Shown here piece after piece: positions 61,101-64,000 of a stretch of 64,000 bases of DNA (within the stretch, counting starts at the first letter, position 1; each line of letters begins with the position of its first letter). The stretch is from Norana najaformis. Its lineage: Eukaryota; Annelida; Clitellata; Crassiclitellata; Hormogastridae. The DNA lies in the NCBI GenBank assembly GCA_964023275.1, contig OZ029921.1:13087806-13151805 (forward strand), given 5' to 3'. The position numbers and the translations under genes were made by a program. The notes below the pieces were generated by a model. It ran no database searches, was not told where the DNA came from, and saw only the letters and a list, made by a program, of their open reading frames with translations.

Positions 61101-61640
61101 AAGATTGACGTTTTTAAATCTATTAAACTGACATTTTCAGGACCTTTTAGAGGTTCTTGAAAGGTGCTATATAAATGTTCAGATACATTCGTACATACAT
61201 ACATACACACACACTTACATACGTACACCCTGCTTCTGGTTTGATCTACTGCAAATCTCTGGCTACAGATGACTGAGAATTTAAATATGTGGATATGTAT
61301 TACTGGCACCTATTTTTCAGATGGATATCAATTGTCTATGAGAATTTATTCATTATATTCCTTTGTGGTTTTTGTACTAGTGCCCTCTTTTTGATCATCT
61401 GCTGATGCCATTTCAAGCTTTATCAAGCTTATAAAAGTGATGTTGATGTTTCAGATGTGTGGTGCACCAACTAATACACCTGTCACTCCCCCTAGCTTTC
61501 CCGACACATTGAGTGCGTTTTCTAAGTTGCTGACTTCAGACAAAATAGCATCTCATCCTATGGTTTATCCTCCAGCACCTCTCATCCAAGCAGGGACAAA
61601 CTCACAGGCAATTAATACAGGATTCACAGCAAAACATTGA
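55031..61640 (+). CDS. UBALD: UBALD (UBA-like domain containing, FAM100) gene, three exons
   Basis: Spliced plus-strand gene: 55031-55138, 57210-57293 and 61455-61640, all phase-0 junctions with GT-AG borders, 125 codons plus stop. Exon 1 encodes the UBA-like domain starting MDSLRQQVMINQFAFVSG and ending SCNWHFE, aligning with MDELRHQVMINQFVLAAG and HWQFE of vertebrate UBALD. Exon 2 continues ALSVFFQES; exon 3 has NTPVTPPSFPDTLSAFSKLL, matching the conserved NTPATPPNFPDALAMFSKL motif. Vertebrate UBALD1/2 are about 165-177 residues, so this form is short at the C-terminus. The start context aagaATGG is good. Function of the family is poorly known; the UBA-like fold suggests a ubiquitin or protein interaction. 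Cannot tell UBALD1 from UBALD2; probably the single invertebrate co-orthologue. Confidence 0.95.
55300..55550 (+). mobile_element. L1/RTE-type LINE C-terminal fragment
   Basis: In UBALD intron 1. Reads LVWAVAQYGCEKWRKREEGR, then INAFEMKCLRQIPRIPWS and TNEWALETAGVERSLL with RRKLSYFG, the classic LYGCETW..AFEMWC.RR.LRI.W....TNEEVL motif downstream of RT. Confidence 0.88.
55704..56027. repeat. 165-bp tandem duplication in UBALD intron 1
   Basis: Copies begin aaaatctcaaactgcttcca (55704) and aaaatcgtaaactgcttcca (55869) and end ctacctaggcaattg-like. Divergence is about 12 percent by eye. Confidence 0.9.
56278..56640 (+). pseudogene. Broken TE-associated ORF with a YDxxWYxG module
   Basis: Three open segments: MDEDWPENCPSGTTVEQHVR through RAFVPVSESDDDAKNMRELI to a stop at 56450; then, shifted, ETVATVADIADCNKPQDVTE; then, shifted back, EQYLAAIYDQKWYIGVIIDR. 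The final (Y)xAxYDxxWYxGxV block is a short Tudor-like module I have seen at the C-terminus of repeat-borne proteins in invertebrates. Not part of UBALD. Function unknown. Confidence 0.5.
56707..56751 (-). repeat. Interstitial telomere-like tract
   Basis: About seven degenerate CCCTAA/CCTAAA units (ctaaccctaaaccataaacc and onward); on the minus strand TTAGGG. In UBALD intron 1. Confidence 0.88.
57210..57293 (+). CDS. UBALD: UBALD exon 2
   Basis: 28 codons between acceptor tatttttag and donor CCA|gtaagt. It encodes MALSVFFQESTVPPCPSC then SETQTCCQYP. A Cys cluster (CPSC...CC) stands where vertebrate UBALD2 has a His-rich run. Confidence 0.93.
57294..57768. other. UBALD intron 2, first part
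   Basis: No gene recognised; a TAAA microsatellite at 57711-57735 could be a SINE/LINE tail. Confidence 0.4.
57769..58000. repeat. Copy 2 of the ~230-bp repeat (also at 1190-1423)
   Basis: Same orientation as copy 1. It lacks the LINE coding end and is preceded by a TAAA tail and ccctattgagtctgaatt. Confidence 0.75.
58206..58251. repeat. ATT microsatellite
   Basis: Imperfect TTA/TAA run that turns from TTATTA to AATAAT, so it can also form a hairpin. Confidence 0.85.
58285..59150 (-). mobile_element. CR1/L2-like LINE, RT box to 3' end, with internal deletion
   Basis: In UBALD intron 2, antisense. QQYADDTQLYIALSAKDPSA, then WFCFNDLAINPEKLEAILFT and IKTLGVTIDKNLTMTSHVSS, HIRHSLYDNMAKTVL. A direct jump from NTLDC to LRELHWLPVEWRIKFKI shows that the DYCN...VQN stretch is deleted. 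A TAAA tail lies at 58291-58304. Confidence 0.87.
59655..59740 (+). mobile_element. tRNA-like SINE head
   Basis: A-box-like tggctgagagg at 59670-59680 and B-box-like ggttctattgcc at 59712-59723, 42 nt apart as in tRNA-derived SINEs. No intact cloverleaf, so not a functional tRNA. Confidence 0.45.
59790..60690. repeat. ~900-bp purine-rich minisatellite-like tract
   Basis: Almost pure A/G on the plus strand, with a recurring landmark like gattttataaatgtaag (59993, 60166, 60365, 60510), giving units of roughly 150-195 bp. The matching minus ORFs of 297 and 218 codons are Ser/Leu/Pro low complexity and not genes. In UBALD intron 2. Confidence 0.85.
61130..61222 (+). mobile_element. LINE 3' tail with CATA microsatellite
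   Basis: gaaaggtgctatataaatgt then (CATA)n at 61191-61206 and CA repeats, the usual end of the LINE family seen at 4590 and, inverted, at 29100. Confidence 0.7.
61455..61640 (+). CDS. UBALD: UBALD exon 3 and stop
   Basis: 61 codons plus TGA after acceptor gtttcag. It starts MCGAPTNTPVTPPSFPDTLS, the most conserved part outside the UBA-like domain, and ends NTGFTAKH. The Trp/Pro-rich tail of vertebrate UBALD is absent. Confidence 0.95.
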   Translation: MCGAPTNTPVTPPSFPDTLSAFSKLLTSDKIASHPMVYPPAPLIQAGTNSQAINTGFTAKH

Positions 61641-62145
61641 TTTCACTTCTTAAAAAAGCTGCAGTAGTTGCCATGAGGCCAGTTCTTATGGCACAGTATT
61701 CTGATTCCCTTCCAGATGTATTTTGGAGTGCATTATTGTCGAGACCAGTACTGAACAAGTTTAATCCTATGTAGTGACATGGGAATGTTCTGATTTTGCT
61801 GTGCATTATGCCTTCTTGTATTTTCTGTTGTTACTTCTCAGGATAAGTGGGTTGAAAGTATTCTCTGCTGCTGCTGCCATGACTCTGTTAACCAATTATG
61901 ATTATTGCAGTTTAGTCTCTTTATAGTGTTTGACTGACAGTGGTCTGACCTTTCATCTGTGCATCTGTGATTCAGTTCCTGATGTGTCATATGAAATGGA
62001 CAATTCATTTTTAAACTTTGTAACTTGTTAGCGATAGCAGTATGGCTTTGCTGTGTGGTTTGCTCATGTTGTGTTTGCATTTCAGCCAAGTGATCATTCT
62101 ATTCCAGGAACATACCTATAGCAATATTACTGAAAGAGTTTAACA

Positions 62146-62151
62146 AATAAA
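62146..62151 (+). terminator. Possible UBALD poly(A) signal AATAAA
   Basis: First canonical AATAAA downstream of the stop, 506 bp after it. Another lies at 63116-63121. The UTR end cannot be fixed by eye in such AT-rich DNA. Confidence 0.4.
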
Positions 62152-62634
62152 CAAATACTGTACCTTGCTATTTTCTTTATATAATTTATTGAAACAATAT
62201 CCAGTTTGGCTTAAATAATAACAAAAATATTGGCAGGAGCGTTATATAAATTAAGTGTCGATTGAAAGTATTGAGATACCGCTTTCGTGAGTTGTATTTA
62301 GGAGTATTACCATATCAACACAGCATTTGGTTCATCTATGCAGAACTGCCATCTCCAAAGTTCATCGTGGTTTCCTATTTAGAATTCATGATTGAGAGAT
62401 AAGTATGTTTAATTCTGCATTTGATGTACTGTGCCAAAGACAGGATTCTTACAACAACCACCTTTAGGCACTATGCAAATTTGCACTGATTTCCAAAACA
62501 AGTCTAGAAAATTCTGTGAAACAAATTTCTAATAATAAGTGCTTTGGAGTGCTTTGGTTCTCATATTAAATTTAAAATACATGTATTGGTCTTTGTTAAA
62601 ATTTGGTAGTTGATGTTAAGGTTATGTAGGCTTT

Positions 62635-62750
62635 GGATGCACAAACTGTACAATTAATTCCTTTGTGTATAGCTTTTGATGCACAAACTGTACAATTAAT
62701 TCCATTATAGCTAGGTTAAGCTATAATAGAATTGTACAAAAGGAATTGAC
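62635..62750. repeat. Direct repeats plus inverted copy
   Basis: ttgatgcacaaactgtacaa with ttaattcc (first copy ttggatgc...) occurs twice, about 40 bp apart; gaattgtacaaaaggaatt follows as an inverted partner. A small palindrome tatagc..gctata lies between. Confidence 0.8.
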
Positions 62751-64000
62751 TGTTGAAATTCCCACTTATCTGTTAGGCAGTGAGTTTAATTCTACTGCGT
62801 TTTTCACTAATCGCATTGGCATCTTGTTGAATACCTTTGTAATAAACTATGCCCTGATAATAAATTCTGCCAGTCTGCACTTACTTGCTTATTTTTTGAC
62901 AAGCCCTTTTGTAGCTGGCAATGCTTAGAGAAATTGTTATAGTTCTTGCATTTACAAATGCATTCATTAACAAGTTTTATTACCTGTTTTAAGAAGGTAG
63001 ATGTTAGATATTAGTAGAAGTGTAAAACAACATGTCTTGTGTTGATATTTTGGATTGTGTAGTTGATATTGTGGTGTTTGATAATTAAATTATGCTCCAG
63101 TGTGATATTCTCAACAATAAATACATAAGTCAAATGATCGTTGTCTCAGAACCATGATTTTACTTGAAACTTACACTGGCTTTTTATAGTTATTTTTTTA
63201 AAATAAATTTGTCCAATGTTAGTTTGATTTGAACCAGGTGTGTATTTAGCTGCATACCTATTATATCTTCTTTGTTGCCCAAAGAACTTCAGGTGGAAGA
63301 GCAATATTGCTATATTTTTATTTTACTTCATTTTTATTTTGTGTGTGCTTGAAGTGATAGAGAAAACCAAGAATGGGGATCCAAAACAGAACTTCTGTCT
63401 TGACATATGTATCAAATGGTGGTTTGTAAGATGTGTTCAAAATTTAAATAAGATTTTTGTTACTAATTTTTTCACTAGGTTCATCAGTTTAATTTTTAAT
63501 GACTTACTATGAAATATGTTCTGCATAAAAATTTCTGTGTTTGTGCATTCTAGTAATTTTTCATTTTTTTTGCATTACTGGAAACCTCATTAATTATTGA
63601 ATAAATGATGACAAGGTTATGGAATCTTTTCTGATAACGATTTGTTACTGCTTGTTCCTTCATATTACATATCTCTCATTAATGGATTTTTATTAATATA
63701 TAAACAATAATTTTTCAAAATCAGTTAGAGTCTGGCAACCTATTGGCTTAATGGGTGGGTGTCTTGTCTAAGTGTTTATAAGTTAGTGTTTGTGTGTCAT
63801 ATAACTTTTTGCTCAGGATAGAATTTGCAGAATTTCAATGATGGATTTCTAGAAGTTGGAACTGTTTCTAATTAAATACTCTTCTTTTAGTCTGTGGTTA
63901 ATATAAACAGGTGAAGGATACATATTTTACCCAAAAAAATTGGTTACTTTAAATATCCAGATTCGTGCAGGTGTCCATGTAAATTTGACCAGTCAGTCAC

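Larger units (their letters stand above)
61641..64000 (+). other. UBALD 3' UTR and AT-rich flank
   Basis: No further gene recognised. Contains a 28-bp direct repeat at about 62640-62700. The plus open frame at 63240-63512 is AT-driven and has no recognisable domain. Confidence 0.45.

Noticed and set aside
63240-63512. 90-codon hydrophobic plus ORF near the window end
   Set aside because: Phe/Ile/Leu-rich composition is expected from T-rich DNA; no motif.

Overview
The window is nuclear DNA of an animal, most likely a marine invertebrate. Reasons: AT-rich sequence with large introns bounded by GT-AG sites, two conserved metazoan genes, many decaying CR1/L2-type LINE fragments, piggyBac, hAT and TA-inserting DNA transposons, and a degenerate CCCTAA tract. 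There are no operons, Shine-Dalgarno sites or CRISPR arrays.

Layout: positions 1-12,585 lie downstream of the first gene and hold LINE relics, a fold-back repeat pair and much unrecognised AT-rich DNA. From 12,586 to 45,369 on the minus strand lies an inactive-rhomboid (iRhom/RHBDF) gene. I reconstruct 15 coding exons with mutually consistent splice phases, 2,769 nt in total, open from the first recognised exon to the stop. Its introns are loaded with transposons: several LINEs including a nearly full-length one at 29,086-32,160, three piggyBac-like pieces with TTAA sites, and two oppositely oriented arrays of one ~370-bp tandem repeat around exons 3 and 4. From 45,581 to 54,730 lie a hAT element with a perfect 8-bp target duplication, two TA-flanked transposons, an unrecognised broken ORF at 48,993-49,605, and LINE copies. 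From 55,031 to 61,640 on the plus strand lies a three-exon UBALD (UBA-like domain, FAM100) gene of 125 codons, preceded by five evenly spaced CCAAT boxes. Its introns hold an interstitial telomere-like tract, a 165-bp tandem duplication, TE-like broken ORFs, a LINE, a tRNA-like SINE head and a ~900-bp purine-rich minisatellite. The rest to 64,000 is UBALD 3' UTR or AT-rich DNA.

The two genes are divergent (iRhom leftward, UBALD rightward), about 9.7 kb apart. iRhom is an ER/Golgi multipass pseudoprotease controlling trafficking of ADAM17/TACE and EGF-family ligands; UBALD is a small protein of poorly known role. Nothing in the sequence ties the two functionally. The most notable points are the iRhom GPSG motif, which keeps a serine at the catalytic position, the CCAAT array with ~3-helical-turn spacing, paired kappaB-like palindromes in an iRhom intron, and the inverted repeat arrays around iRhom exons 3-4.
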